The notes below the pieces were generated by a model. That model was not told the origin of the DNA. It made no database searches and was given only the letters and a program-made list of their open reading frames with translations. DNA of 64,000 bases, from NCBI GenBank assembly GCA_035440755.1, contig DAORND010000005.1, positions 1 through 64,000 of the forward strand. Direction: 5' to 3'. Shown one piece after another: positions 43,417 through 52,038 of the stretch. Positions within the stretch are counted from its first letter, which is position 1, and every line of letters starts with the position of its first letter. A program made the translations under genes and the position numbers. This DNA is from Aquimonas sp002352135. Lineage in GTDB: Bacteria; Pseudomonadota; Gammaproteobacteria; Xanthomonadales; Xanthomonadaceae.

Positions 43417-44616
43417 TCAGGTCAGCCTGGCTCGCCGTGATGCGAACGTCACCATCAGCAGTATGGGCAGCACAATGCCGATCCAAGCCGCTTGGGACTG
43501 AGGGTAATTGCGCAACTGCAGCAAGAGCCATCCGACTGCCACGCTCATCCACCACACATTGGAGCTCAAACTGGTCAGCTTGTCGCGAGCCGGGTGAATG
43601 CCGCGGCGCACGGCGAGCCAGGCGCAGCCGCCAAGCAGCATGGCCAGCAGGGGATTGAACAACAGCAGATTGGCGTTTTGCCATGCGGCGACATGGTCGG
43701 TCAGCAGCCACAGCGCCAACAGTCCGAAACCCGTCAGGCCAAGAGTGCTGGCGAAGCTGAGCAAGGCGAGCAATGCAACGCGTGGCGTGGAACGCAGTGG
43801 AAGCTGCATCAGCGCCGCCAGCAGAATGCCAACCCCAAGGCTTGTCCAAACTTGCGAAGGTGGCTCGTCCGCAGCGGTCGTGGGGCCATCGGCAATCAAT
43901 GTTTCGACGCGTTGGACCAGTGGTTGTCCGTCTGCTGTGACGGACTCACGCAGGGCTTCCGCCAGTCGCTGCGGGATGAAGCTCTGTTGCCACACCGTGA
44001 GCGGCTTGTCCGCCATCGGTCCCAAGCCCAGATCCATTCCCCACAGCAGCCAAGGCAGTTCGCTGGCATGGCGCAAGGCCTCGAAGCGATACGTCAAACC
44101 CTGTGAACGCGAGCGCAGTTGCGTATGCAGTTGACCCCGCAGCGCGCTATCCAGCGCATCCCGAACCTTGGTGGAGCAGTTGGCGGTGAAGTAGTCGTAG
44201 CGATACTCGGCGTTTTCGGGCTTCACGTGCTCGCGCAAGTGCGCAATCAGGCGATCAGTCTGGGTTGCATTCAGATTCAACCACTGCACCGTGACGCCGC
44301 GTTGTTCGCTGGCGTAGCTCGACAAATCGCGCGACAGCGGCAGCGCGACCGCCAGATAGCGCATGTCGCCACGCAAGAAACGGCTGAGGAAACCCGGCTG
44401 TTCGAAGTCGAAATAGCCGAAGTTGTAAGACAGAGGCTCCGAGCCGTCCTGCAGGTCGACCAGCAGGGCATTGTGGCCGAAGCGTGCCCAGTACTCGGCA
44501 CCTGGCTGCATGGTCATCACGCCGACGCGCGGCGTGGCAGACGCGTTCTGTACGCAGAACAGAACGCAGAAAACCAACGCAGCCCGCAGCCAGTGCTGTC
44601 GACAGGGCTCAGCCAT
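43417..44616 (-). CDS. DUF4105 (Lnb N-terminal-like) membrane protein
   Basis: A 399-residue protein with a signal peptide (LVFCVLFCVQNASA), a periplasmic DUF4105 domain (about 30-260) and four or five C-terminal membrane helices. The DUF4105 pattern is clear: MQPGAEYWARFGHNALLV, YNFGYFDF, and RYDYFTANCSTKVRDAL with a conserved Asn-Cys-Ser that looks like a papain-like (NlpC-type) active-site Cys, with an earlier His in FGHNAL. The family may act on lipid or cell-wall bonds; function is not established. The start overlaps the corC stop by eight bases. Confidence 0.86.
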   Translation of the reverse strand: MAEPCRQHWLRAALVFCVLFCVQNASATPRVGVMTMQPGAEYWARFGHNALLVDLQDGSEPLSYNFGYFDFEQPGFLSRFLRGDMRYLAVALPLSRDLSSYASEQRGVTVQWLNLNATQTDRLIAHLREHVKPENAEYRYDYFTANCSTKVRDALDSALRGQLHTQLRSRSQGLTYRFEALRHASELPWLLWGMDLGLGPMADKPLTVWQQSFIPQRLAEALRESVTADGQPLVQRVETLIADGPTTAADEPPSQVWTSLGVGILLAALMQLPLRSTPRVALLALLSFASTLGLTGFGLLALWLLTDHVAAWQNANLLLFNPLLAMLLGGCAWLAVRRGIHPARDKLTSLSSNVWWMSVAVGWLLLQLRNYPQSQAAWIGIVLPILLMVTFASRRARLT

Positions 44617-45454
44617 CCTGCAGCCGTAGTTCCAGCCGATGCAGACGACGACCATCCGACTCCAACACGGTGAACTGCAAGCGTCCGAGCGTGATCTGCT
44701 CATCGACCTCGGGAAGATGGCCTGCCTTGCCGGTCAACAGACCACCGATGGTGTCGTAATCGTCGTCAGGCAGCTGGGTCTGAAAGCGTTGGTTGAAGTC
44801 TTCGATGGGCATCAATGCTTCAACCTGATAGACGCCGTCCGCCGACAAGGCGATGGCCTTGTCCTGACTGGGTGCCTCATCGTGTTCGTCGTCGATTTCG
44901 CCGACGATCTCTTCGAGCAAGTCCTCGATGGTCACCAGGCCGGCAACGCCGCCAAATTCGTCGACCACTACCGCCATGTGATTGCGGCTGAGCCGGAACT
45001 CGCGCAGCAGCACATTGAGGCGCTTGGATTCCGGTACTAGAACGGCAGGTCGAAGCAGGGTTTGCAATCGCGGTGGTTCACCGGCCGCAAAACAGCGCAG
45101 TAGATCTTTGGCGAGCAGAATGCCAAGAACCTCGTCGCGGTCATCGCCGTGCACGGGAAAGCGCGAGTGCCCGCTGGACACCACAATGGCGAGAATTTCC
45201 GCCATGTCAGCTTCGATGGGGACGGATACCATCTGTCCGCGCGGCACCATGACATCGGAAACCTGCAGTTCCGCGACGGTCATCGCGCCTTCGATCATTT
45301 CCAGCGTGTCAGCGGCCAGCAAGCCGCTGGCGTGGGCATGGCGGAGATCCTGCAGGAGGTCATCCCGGCTCTTGGGCTCGCCCGTCAGTGCCTGGCTCAA
45401 ACGGCCAAACCAGGATCGCGGGGCGGAGCCGGTGGTACTCGAATCTTCTGACAT
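44609..45454 (-). CDS. corC: CorC/HlyC-family CBS-domain protein
   Basis: A 281-residue soluble member of the HlyC/CorC family, linked to magnesium/cobalt efflux with CorA. Two CBS repeats are visible (VSDVMVPRGQMVSVPIEADMAEILAIV and RLNVLLREFRLSRNHMAVVVDEFGG), then VTIEDLLEEIVGEIDDEHD and the CorC_HlyC C-terminal domain (YDTIGGLLTGKAGHLPEVDEQI). In many genomes it lies between ybeY and lnt; here the downstream gene is the DUF4105 protein in place of lnt. The ATG at 45454 gives the family N-terminus; an ATG at 45487 would add 11 residues. Confidence 0.93.
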   Translation of the reverse strand: MSEDSSTTGSAPRSWFGRLSQALTGEPKSRDDLLQDLRHAHASGLLAADTLEMIEGAMTVAELQVSDVMVPRGQMVSVPIEADMAEILAIVVSSGHSRFPVHGDDRDEVLGILLAKDLLRCFAAGEPPRLQTLLRPAVLVPESKRLNVLLREFRLSRNHMAVVVDEFGGVAGLVTIEDLLEEIVGEIDDEHDEAPSQDKAIALSADGVYQVEALMPIEDFNQRFQTQLPDDDYDTIGGLLTGKAGHLPEVDEQITLGRLQFTVLESDGRRLHRLELRLQDG

Positions 45455-45620
45455 TGCTTCGCGGATGACGCCCGAGTGGGGCGGCATTCGAGTTTAGCCG
45501 AACTTCACGACGGAACTGCAAGCGCCCGCAAGGAAATTCGCGCTGGAACTGGCATCATTCGGTGCTTTGATGCCGCCGTGATCCGCTTGGGTGGCGAGTC
45601 GATGCCTAGGGGGAAGCAAA

Positions 45621-48017
45621 ATGAAAGCGACAATCATCGCTGGCGCCATCGCTTGCGCGCTGGTCGGTCAAGCGGCGCAGGCCAAATCCGAAGCACGCGA
45701 AGTTCTGCGTGTTCACACCACCGAACGCGCTGCCATCCAGCGTCTCGCCAGTCGCTACGGACATCTGATCGTCAGTCCAGAAAAGGGCATCGTGGTGTTG
45801 GATGCGCCAGCGTGGGAGCGTGATCGCCTGCGTGCCGAGGGTTTCGATCTCGAAGTTGATGAGATGGCTACCGAAGCGTTGCAGAACCAGCCCGCCATGT
45901 TGCCGGGACAGAAGGCGGGGATTCCCGGTTACACCTGCTATCGCACGGTGACCGAAACCTATGCGCGCATGGATCAGCTGGCTGCGCAGCATCCCGATCT
46001 GGCAACGATCATCGACATCGGTGACTCCTGGGAAAAGTCAGCGCTGGGTGGCAGCAACGGTGCCGACATGCGCTTGCTGAAGCTGACCAATCCGGCGATC
46101 AGCGGCCCCAAGCCGATTCTCTACGTGATGACCGCGATCCATGCGCGTGAATACACCACGGCGGAACTCAACCTTCGCTTTGCCGAATATATGCTCGATC
46201 ACTATGGCAGCGATGCCGATGCGACCTGGGTGCTTGACCATCACGAAGTGCATCTGTTGATCCAGTCCAACCCGGATGGTCGTCGCAAGGCGGAGACCGG
46301 ACTGTCATGGCGCAAGAACACCAATCAGGGCTATTGCGGCACCAGCTCCAACTCGCGCGGTGCCGATCTCAACCGCAACTGGCCCTTCAAGTGGGGCCAA
46401 GTGGCGGGCGGTTCGAGCGGCAATGCCTGCGACGAAACCTATCGTGGCAGCAGTGCCGCCTCCGAGCCCGAAACGACGGCGACGCTCGACTACGTCCGCA
46501 GCCTGTTTGCCGACCGCCGTGGTCCGGGCGATAGCGATCCGGCGCCACTGGACACCAGGGGCATCTTTCTGGACATCCACAGCTATTCGCCCTCGGTGCT
46601 GTGGCCCTGGGGCTGGACCGAGAACGCGGCGCCGAATGCCACAGGACTCGAGCATCTGGCACGTCGCTTCGCCTGGTTCAACGGTTACGACGCCTACCAG
46701 TCGGTGGGGCTGTACGCCACCGATGGCACGACTGACGACACCGTGTATGGCGAACTTGGCGTGCCCGCCTACACCTTCGAAATGGGGACGGCATTTTTCC
46801 AGAGCTGCGCGAGCTTCGAGAGCACCATCTATCCCGACAATCTGCAGGCTTTGCTGTACGCCGCGCGCGTGGTGCGCGCGCCCTACCAGTTGCCGTTGGG
46901 ACCGGAGGCGCGTCAGGTGGTGACTTCGCCTGACATGCCTGTGGCGGGTGACAGCATCACCGTGACGGCCGTCGTCGACGACAGTCGCAGCAGCACCTAT
47001 CAGGGCGGCGTGGGCTCGCAGAACATCATTGCCGCGAACGCCTATGTCGGAACGCCACCGTGGCAGGCGGGTGCGACGCCGGTTGCCATGCAGGCGAGCG
47101 ACGGCGCATTCAACAGCAATGCCGAGAGCGTGCAGGCGAGTCTTTCCTCCGCGTCGATTCCGCCCGGCAAGACACTGGTCTACGTGCAGGGCCAGGATGC
47201 ATCCGGTGCGGTGGGTGCGATCAGCGCGGGTTTTGTGCAGGTATTTGATTCCGCGTCGTTGGCTACCGTGCAGGGCACAGTGCGACACATTGCCAGCAAC
47301 GACCCCGTCGGCGGAGCAACCATATCGGTGGCCTCTCGTACCGCGCAATCGTCGGGCGACGGCAGCTTCACACGGCGCACTGAAGCGGGCACGGTGACGG
47401 TGGATATCAGCGCACCGGGTTACGAACCGTGGCAGCAGACGGGCGTGGTCGCTGCCGGTGGTCAGACGGTCAGCCTTCAACCGCGCTTGTACGCGCTGTG
47501 TCCGCTGGCGGAGAACGACGCCGAATCGGGCGCAGGTGGCTGGACGCCAGCGCAAAGCGGCTGGGCCATCGTGCAGCCGAATGCCGTCACGCCGACGCGT
47601 GCCTGGAATGAGAGCCCGTCGGGCAACTACGGCAACAATGCGAATTTGAGTCTGGTCTCTCCAACCATCAACGCAACGGGGATGGAGTCCCCGGTTCTCA
47701 GCTTCCGCTCCTGGTGCGATACCGAAGCGACCTACGACTACGGCCATGTGGATATTTCGACCAACAACGGCAGCAGTTGGACCCAGGATCTGTTCACCTG
47801 CGATGGTGATCCGCAGTGGCGTGATGTGCGAATCGAACTGCCGCAGTTGGCAGGCGCATCGCAAGTCAAGATCCGCTTCCGGTTCACCTCGGATTCGTCA
47901 CAGGTCGACGATGGCTGGTACATCGATGACATCCGCTTGCTGGCGGGCGGGCAGGCCTGTCGGGATTCGCAGGAACCGCAGGCAGGCCAGGCGATCTTTG
48001 CCAATGGATTCGAGTAG
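45621..48017 (+). CDS. Secreted M14 zinc carboxypeptidase with C-terminal GFE tail
   Basis: A 798-residue exported metallopeptidase. Signal peptide (MKATIIAGAIACALVGQAAQA), propeptide-like region to about 95, then the M14 catalytic domain: zinc ligands H174 and E177 (IHAREYTTAE), substrate region NPDGRRKAE, zinc ligand H320 (LDIHSYSPSVLWPWGW) and the catalytic E387 (YTFEMGTAF). After it come an Ig-like stretch, a carboxypeptidase-regulatory-like beta-domain (VQGTVRHIASNDPVGGATIS, about 550-620) and a lectin-like jelly roll (SFRSWCDTEATYDYGHVDIS, about 640-775). The last residues are QAIFANGFE, a tail shared with the beta-helix protein at 53742. GGGGGAAG precedes the ATG. Confidence 0.93.
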   Translation: MKATIIAGAIACALVGQAAQAKSEAREVLRVHTTERAAIQRLASRYGHLIVSPEKGIVVLDAPAWERDRLRAEGFDLEVDEMATEALQNQPAMLPGQKAGIPGYTCYRTVTETYARMDQLAAQHPDLATIIDIGDSWEKSALGGSNGADMRLLKLTNPAISGPKPILYVMTAIHAREYTTAELNLRFAEYMLDHYGSDADATWVLDHHEVHLLIQSNPDGRRKAETGLSWRKNTNQGYCGTSSNSRGADLNRNWPFKWGQVAGGSSGNACDETYRGSSAASEPETTATLDYVRSLFADRRGPGDSDPAPLDTRGIFLDIHSYSPSVLWPWGWTENAAPNATGLEHLARRFAWFNGYDAYQSVGLYATDGTTDDTVYGELGVPAYTFEMGTAFFQSCASFESTIYPDNLQALLYAARVVRAPYQLPLGPEARQVVTSPDMPVAGDSITVTAVVDDSRSSTYQGGVGSQNIIAANAYVGTPPWQAGATPVAMQASDGAFNSNAESVQASLSSASIPPGKTLVYVQGQDASGAVGAISAGFVQVFDSASLATVQGTVRHIASNDPVGGATISVASRTAQSSGDGSFTRRTEAGTVTVDISAPGYEPWQQTGVVAAGGQTVSLQPRLYALCPLAENDAESGAGGWTPAQSGWAIVQPNAVTPTRAWNESPSGNYGNNANLSLVSPTINATGMESPVLSFRSWCDTEATYDYGHVDISTNNGSSWTQDLFTCDGDPQWRDVRIELPQLAGASQVKIRFRFTSDSSQVDDGWYIDDIRLLAGGQACRDSQEPQAGQAIFANGFE

Positions 48018-48085
48018 CTCGGGCGTTTGATCCAGTTCGATTCGCTGCTGCGTTCGCTTGAGTAGCATGCGTGGTGTTCCGTTCG

Positions 48086-48775
48086 ATGGGGATGCCGCGC
48101 ATGCCTTCAACGCCTTGGGTTTCAACCGGGTTTGACTGGGTGTTGATGGGATTGGCGCTGCTCAGTCTTGGGCTGGCGGCGCGCTGGTTACCGTGGTTCA
48201 AGCTGCGCCGCGACAACGAGGCGCAGCATGTCTACTTCGCTGGGATCGTCTGTCTGGTGGCCCTGCGCTTCGCTGTGTTCGACAAGATTCCCGGCTTGAG
48301 TCTGCATTTTTTCGGTGCCGCCATCGCGACGCTGATGTACGGACCTGCCTTCGCGCTGTGGGCGATGGCGTTTTCGGTGGGCGTCGCTGCCTTGGCGGGC
48401 GCGGGTGTGTGGCTCGGAATGGCGGCTGACTTCGTCACCGGCGGCTTGTTGCCGGTCGCGTGGATGCAGTGTCAGCACTGGCTGATCCGTCGCCGTTTGC
48501 CCAACAACGTGTTTGTCTACGTGTTCGCCACCGCGTTTCTGGGCGGTGCGCTGAGTGTGCTGATAGCGCAATTGGCGCGCGCGGCAACGGTGGCTTGGAT
48601 GGTCGATGGTGCATCCGCGCAGGCGGCGCACAACTTCCTGATCTCGGCGCCCATGATGATGTTTGGTGAGGCGTTTTTTACTGGCGGCGCGATGGCGCTG
48701 ATGGTGGCTTACCGTCCGCAATGGGTGGCGAGTTTTGATGATGACGTCTACCTGAAGCCGCCCGCCGACGAGTGA
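48086..48775 (+). CDS. CbiM-like energy-coupling-factor permease component
   Basis: A 229-residue membrane protein with six to seven hydrophobic segments. LHFFGAAIATLMYGPAFALWAMAFSVG and the C-terminal FGEAFFTGGAMALMVAYRPQWV match the CbiM-like family described as ECF-type cobalt/nickel permease components. No cognate ATPase or CbiN/CbiQ genes are nearby, so any transport partner is elsewhere. The start is uncertain among ATGs at 48086 and 48101; GGGG at 48089-48092 favours the later one. Located 68 bases after the carboxypeptidase. Confidence 0.8.
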   Translation: MGMPRMPSTPWVSTGFDWVLMGLALLSLGLAARWLPWFKLRRDNEAQHVYFAGIVCLVALRFAVFDKIPGLSLHFFGAAIATLMYGPAFALWAMAFSVGVAALAGAGVWLGMAADFVTGGLLPVAWMQCQHWLIRRRLPNNVFVYVFATAFLGGALSVLIAQLARAATVAWMVDGASAQAAHNFLISAPMMMFGEAFFTGGAMALMVAYRPQWVASFDDDVYLKPPADE

Positions 48776-48815
48776 GCTTGCGGGGTGTTTCACGCCTTCT
48801 TCGTGCAGTGCGGGT

Positions 48816-48845
48816 TTGACTTTGGTCCAGCCTAGCGGGTAAACC
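48816..48845 (+). promoter_or_regulatory. Candidate promoter of the first peptide transporter
   Basis: TTGACT (48816-48821) lies 18 bases before TAAACC (48840-48845), in the 153-base gap before the transporter gene. An inverted repeat GGCGGAC/GTCCGCC (48879-48885 and 48896-48902) follows between this promoter and the start codon and could be an operator or leader hairpin. Confidence 0.4.
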
Positions 48846-48928
48846 TGCGCGGCTTGCCGGGCCATGCCCGCATGCGGAGGCGGACCACGGAGGGTGTCCG
48901 CCCGGATCAATCCTTTGGGGAGCACTGA

Positions 48929-50437
48929 ATGACCAGTCAATCTACCGTTGCACCACCGCAGTTCCCGCAGTTGATGGGGCATCCCAGACCGTTGTGGATG
49001 CTGTTCATGGCCGAGTTCTGGGAGCGCTTTGCCTTCTATGGCATGCGCTGGGCACTGACGCTGTACATCGTTGCGCAGTTCTTCGGCGGTGACAGTGCGG
49101 GTCAGGCCTACGCCGGCCGCACTTACGGTTCGTTTCTGGCGCTGGTCTACGCGACAGCCATTTTTGGCGGTTATGTTGCGGACCGCATCATCGGCTATCA
49201 GCGTTCGATTCTGCTCGGTGCTGTCGTGTCGGCACTGGGTCTGTTTCTGATTACCGTGCCCAACCAGCAGATTTTCCTGCTCGGGCTGGCGGTGCTGATC
49301 GTGGGCAACGGACTATTCAAGCCGAATATTTCCTCGCTGGTTGGTCAGCTGTATGCACAGGGCGATGAGCGTCGCGATCGCGGCTTCACGCTGTTCTACA
49401 TGGGCATCAATGCGGGCGCGCTGGTTGCGCCGCTGCTGACCGGTTGGTTGGCCAGTACGGTGTTCGGTACGCCAATGGAGCAGAACTATAAAGTGGTCTT
49501 CTATGCCACCGGCATCGGCATGCTGATCAGTCTGGTGTGGTTCTGGGTGGGACGGGCGCAGTTGCAGGGGATTGGTCTGCCGCCGCCGGATCGCAATCCT
49601 TCCAAGAGCCTGGTCGGCGTCATCGTCGGCGTGGTGCTGTCGATTCCGTTGGTCTATGTATTGATGTCGAAAGTGGGCGCAGAAGGTCTGCAGTACATCC
49701 TGACCGCACTGTTCATCGGACTGTGCACCATGTTGCTGCTGGGTGCAGGCAAGACCGACAAGGTCGGCGTCCATCGCGTGATCGCCATGCTGCTGATGTT
49801 CACCTTCAACATTCTGTTCTGGATGTTCTTCGAGCAGGCCGGTTCGAGCTTCAATTTCCTGGCGGAAAAGCTGGTTGATCGCGATCTGTTCGGCGCGGGC
49901 GGTTTCGTGTTCCCGACCGGTTGGTTCCAGTCGGTGAATCCGGCCGCCATCGTCCTGTTGGCTCCAGTCATCACGCTGATCTGGGCGGCCCTGGCCAAGG
50001 GCAAGCTGGAGCCCTCGATTCCGCGCAAGTTCGGCTTGGGCCTGATCGGCAACGCGTTGGGCTTTGCCATCCTGATGTATGCGTTGACCAATCTGGTCGA
50101 CCCAGGTACGGGCATGCTGCCATTCTGGCCCTTGGTGGCCTGCTATGTGCTGCAGACCATGGGTGAGCTGTGCCTGTCACCTATCGGTTTGTCGATGGTG
50201 ACCAAACTGGCACCGGTGCGCATGGTCGGCTTCGCGATGGGTGGCTGGTTCCTGTCGACGGCGATTGGCAACAACTTGTCCGGCCTGCTGGCGGGGCACA
50301 TCTCCGGCGAGTCCGGCATGACGGTCGAGTCGGCCTTGGGCGGGTTCACCTTCAGCTTCCAGTTGCTGATTGGTGCGGGCATCCTGCTGTTCCTGATTGC
50401 GCCCTTGATCAACAAGCTCATGCATGGCGTGAAGTGA
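48929..50437 (+). CDS. POT-family di/tripeptide:proton symporter
   Basis: Proton-driven uptake of small peptides across the inner membrane. The 502-residue protein has the POT signature EFWERFAFYGMRWALTLY in helix 1 (E-x-x-E-R motif for proton coupling), GGYVADRIIGYQRSI, GNGLFKPNISSLVGQLY, FTLFYMGINAGALVAPLLTGWL, and the C-terminal FEQAGSSFNF and GELCLSPIGLSMVTKLAP motifs. About 14 membrane helices. It is followed 75 bases on by a close paralogue, with a hairpin between; both end PLINKLMHGVK. Confidence 0.95.
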   Translation: MTSQSTVAPPQFPQLMGHPRPLWMLFMAEFWERFAFYGMRWALTLYIVAQFFGGDSAGQAYAGRTYGSFLALVYATAIFGGYVADRIIGYQRSILLGAVVSALGLFLITVPNQQIFLLGLAVLIVGNGLFKPNISSLVGQLYAQGDERRDRGFTLFYMGINAGALVAPLLTGWLASTVFGTPMEQNYKVVFYATGIGMLISLVWFWVGRAQLQGIGLPPPDRNPSKSLVGVIVGVVLSIPLVYVLMSKVGAEGLQYILTALFIGLCTMLLLGAGKTDKVGVHRVIAMLLMFTFNILFWMFFEQAGSSFNFLAEKLVDRDLFGAGGFVFPTGWFQSVNPAAIVLLAPVITLIWAALAKGKLEPSIPRKFGLGLIGNALGFAILMYALTNLVDPGTGMLPFWPLVACYVLQTMGELCLSPIGLSMVTKLAPVRMVGFAMGGWFLSTAIGNNLSGLLAGHISGESGMTVESALGGFTFSFQLLIGAGILLFLIAPLINKLMHGVK

Positions 50438-50458
50438 TCGGCATGCGCTGATCACTGC

Positions 50459-50483
50459 GACGGCCCGGTTGTCCCGGGCCGTC
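50459..50483 (+). terminator. Hairpin between the two peptide transporter genes
   Basis: GACGGCCCGG (50459-50468) and CCGGGCCGTC (50474-50483) form a 10-bp G+C-rich stem with a five-base loop, 21 bases after the first stop. The tail ATCCTTTCC has only a short T-run. It may reduce read-through from the first to the second transporter. Confidence 0.5.
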
Positions 50484-50512
50484 ATCCTTTCCGACGTATG
50501 TGAGGATTCTCG

Positions 50513-51997
50513 ATGGCTGCTCCCGCGCCGACGCTGGGCCGTGATTTCATTCCGCCCCCTTCTGGAGATACCTTCGGGCATCCCACCGCACTTTGGCAGT
50601 TGGTGCATTCCGAGTTCTGGGAACGCTTTGCCTACTACGGCATGCGTGCCCTGCTGGCGATCTACGTGGCAACGACGTTCTTTGGGCTGTTACCCGAAGG
50701 CGATGCCAAGGCCGAAGCCGCCTTGACCTATGGGGCCTACACCGCCCTCATCTATGCCACCGGGATCTTCGGCGGTTTCATTGCGGATCGCTTCATCGGC
50801 TATCGTCGGGCCATCGTGATTGGCGGGCTATTGATGGCAGCAGGACTGTTCCTTCTGCTCATCAAGGACCTGCAATGGTTTCTGTTGGGCCTCTCATTGA
50901 TCGTCGTTGGCAACGGCCTGTTCAAGCCGAACATCTCAACGATGGTGGGCCGGCTGTACGCGCCGGATGACGCGCGACGCGATTCTGGCTTCACCTGGTT
51001 CTACATGGGGATCAATGCCGGCGGTGCGCTGGCGCCTTTGGTGTGCGGCACGCTGGTTGGTGCCTACTTCGGCTACGAGTGGGGCTTTTTCACGGCGGGC
51101 GTTGGCATGTTGCTCGGCCTCGTCGTTTTCCAGTGGCGGATTGCACGTATGGGCGTGATCGGCCAGCCCCCAGCAGGTGGCGAGAGTTTCTCGCGAGTGA
51201 TTCTGGTGACTCTTGGTGCCTTGGTTGCAGTGCCATTGGTCTACGCATTGCTCAGCCAGAAGACCTTGGTTGGCTACCTCCTGATCGGCTTGTTTCTGGT
51301 CCTGACGGTGTACTTCATCTCCGCCGGCATCCGCAGCCGGGATCGTGTGCAGTTGCATCGCTACATCGCCATGTTGTTGCTGTTCCTCGCCAAGATCCTG
51401 TTCTGGGGCATGTTCGAGCAGGCGGGCTCGTCATTGAATTTCTTCGCCAAGGATCACGTTGATGCGCCCTTTGACTTCACCGTGTTCCAGTCAGCCAATC
51501 CAATTTTCATTATCCTGCTGGCGCCAGTATTTGCTTGGCTATGGCCGCGTCTGGAAGCGCGTGGCGTCAATCCTTCCATTCCACGCAAGTTTGGCATTGC
51601 GGTAATCCTCGTCGCGATTGGATTCACCAGCTTGGTCTGGAGTATCGGCGCCCTGCAGGACAACCACGCGCGCATTCCTTGGCAGATGCTGGCGCTGGCC
51701 TACATGATCAACACCATGGGCGAGTTGTGTCTGTCGCCGATTGGCTTGTCGATGGTCAGCAAGCTGGCGGCGGCGCGCGATACCGGATTGGCGATGGGCG
51801 CGTGGTTTTTGTGTACCGCTATCGGCAATTTCGCGGCGGGTGCGGTAGCAGCCTTGGCCTATGGAGGGGATGCTGCAGAGGGGATTCAGCAATACGCCCA
51901 CATCTACACGCAGATCGCGATTGCCGGGTTTGGCTTTGGGGCAGCCTTTCTTCTGTTCGCACCTTTGATCAACAAATTGATGCATGGCGTGAAGTGA
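50513..51997 (+). CDS. POT-family di/tripeptide:proton symporter, tandem paralogue
   Basis: A second POT transporter, 494 residues. Same signatures: EFWERFAYYGMRALLAIY, GGFIADRFIGYRRAIVIG, GNGLFKPNISTMVGRLY, FTWFYMGINAGGALAPLVCGTL, FEQAGSSLNFFAKD and GELCLSPIGLSMVSKLA. It is clearly homologous to the gene before it but diverged along most of its length, so the duplication is old. It has its own ribosome-binding site. A 14-bp hairpin follows its stop. Confidence 0.95.
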   Translation: MAAPAPTLGRDFIPPPSGDTFGHPTALWQLVHSEFWERFAYYGMRALLAIYVATTFFGLLPEGDAKAEAALTYGAYTALIYATGIFGGFIADRFIGYRRAIVIGGLLMAAGLFLLLIKDLQWFLLGLSLIVVGNGLFKPNISTMVGRLYAPDDARRDSGFTWFYMGINAGGALAPLVCGTLVGAYFGYEWGFFTAGVGMLLGLVVFQWRIARMGVIGQPPAGGESFSRVILVTLGALVAVPLVYALLSQKTLVGYLLIGLFLVLTVYFISAGIRSRDRVQLHRYIAMLLLFLAKILFWGMFEQAGSSLNFFAKDHVDAPFDFTVFQSANPIFIILLAPVFAWLWPRLEARGVNPSIPRKFGIAVILVAIGFTSLVWSIGALQDNHARIPWQMLALAYMINTMGELCLSPIGLSMVSKLAAARDTGLAMGAWFLCTAIGNFAAGAVAALAYGGDAAEGIQQYAHIYTQIAIAGFGFGAAFLLFAPLINKLMHGVK

Positions 51998-52003
51998 TCT
52001 GGC

Positions 52004-52034
52004 GAAGCGGTGCGCGTCGGACGCGCACCGCTTC
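52004..52034. terminator. Perfect 14-bp hairpin between convergent genes
   Basis: GAAGCGGTGCGCGT (52004-52017) and ACGCGCACCGCTTC (52021-52034) are exact complements around a CGG loop. It starts seven bases after the transporter stop and ends five bases before the stop of the convergent MgtC-like gene. The position suits a bidirectional terminator, but there is no U-tract on either strand. Confidence 0.6.
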
Positions 52035-52038
52035 GGCT

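Noticed and set aside
46305..47864. 519-codon open frame antisense to the M14 peptidase
   Set aside because: Arg/His/Ala-rich shadow sequence; the sense gene has complete catalytic motifs.
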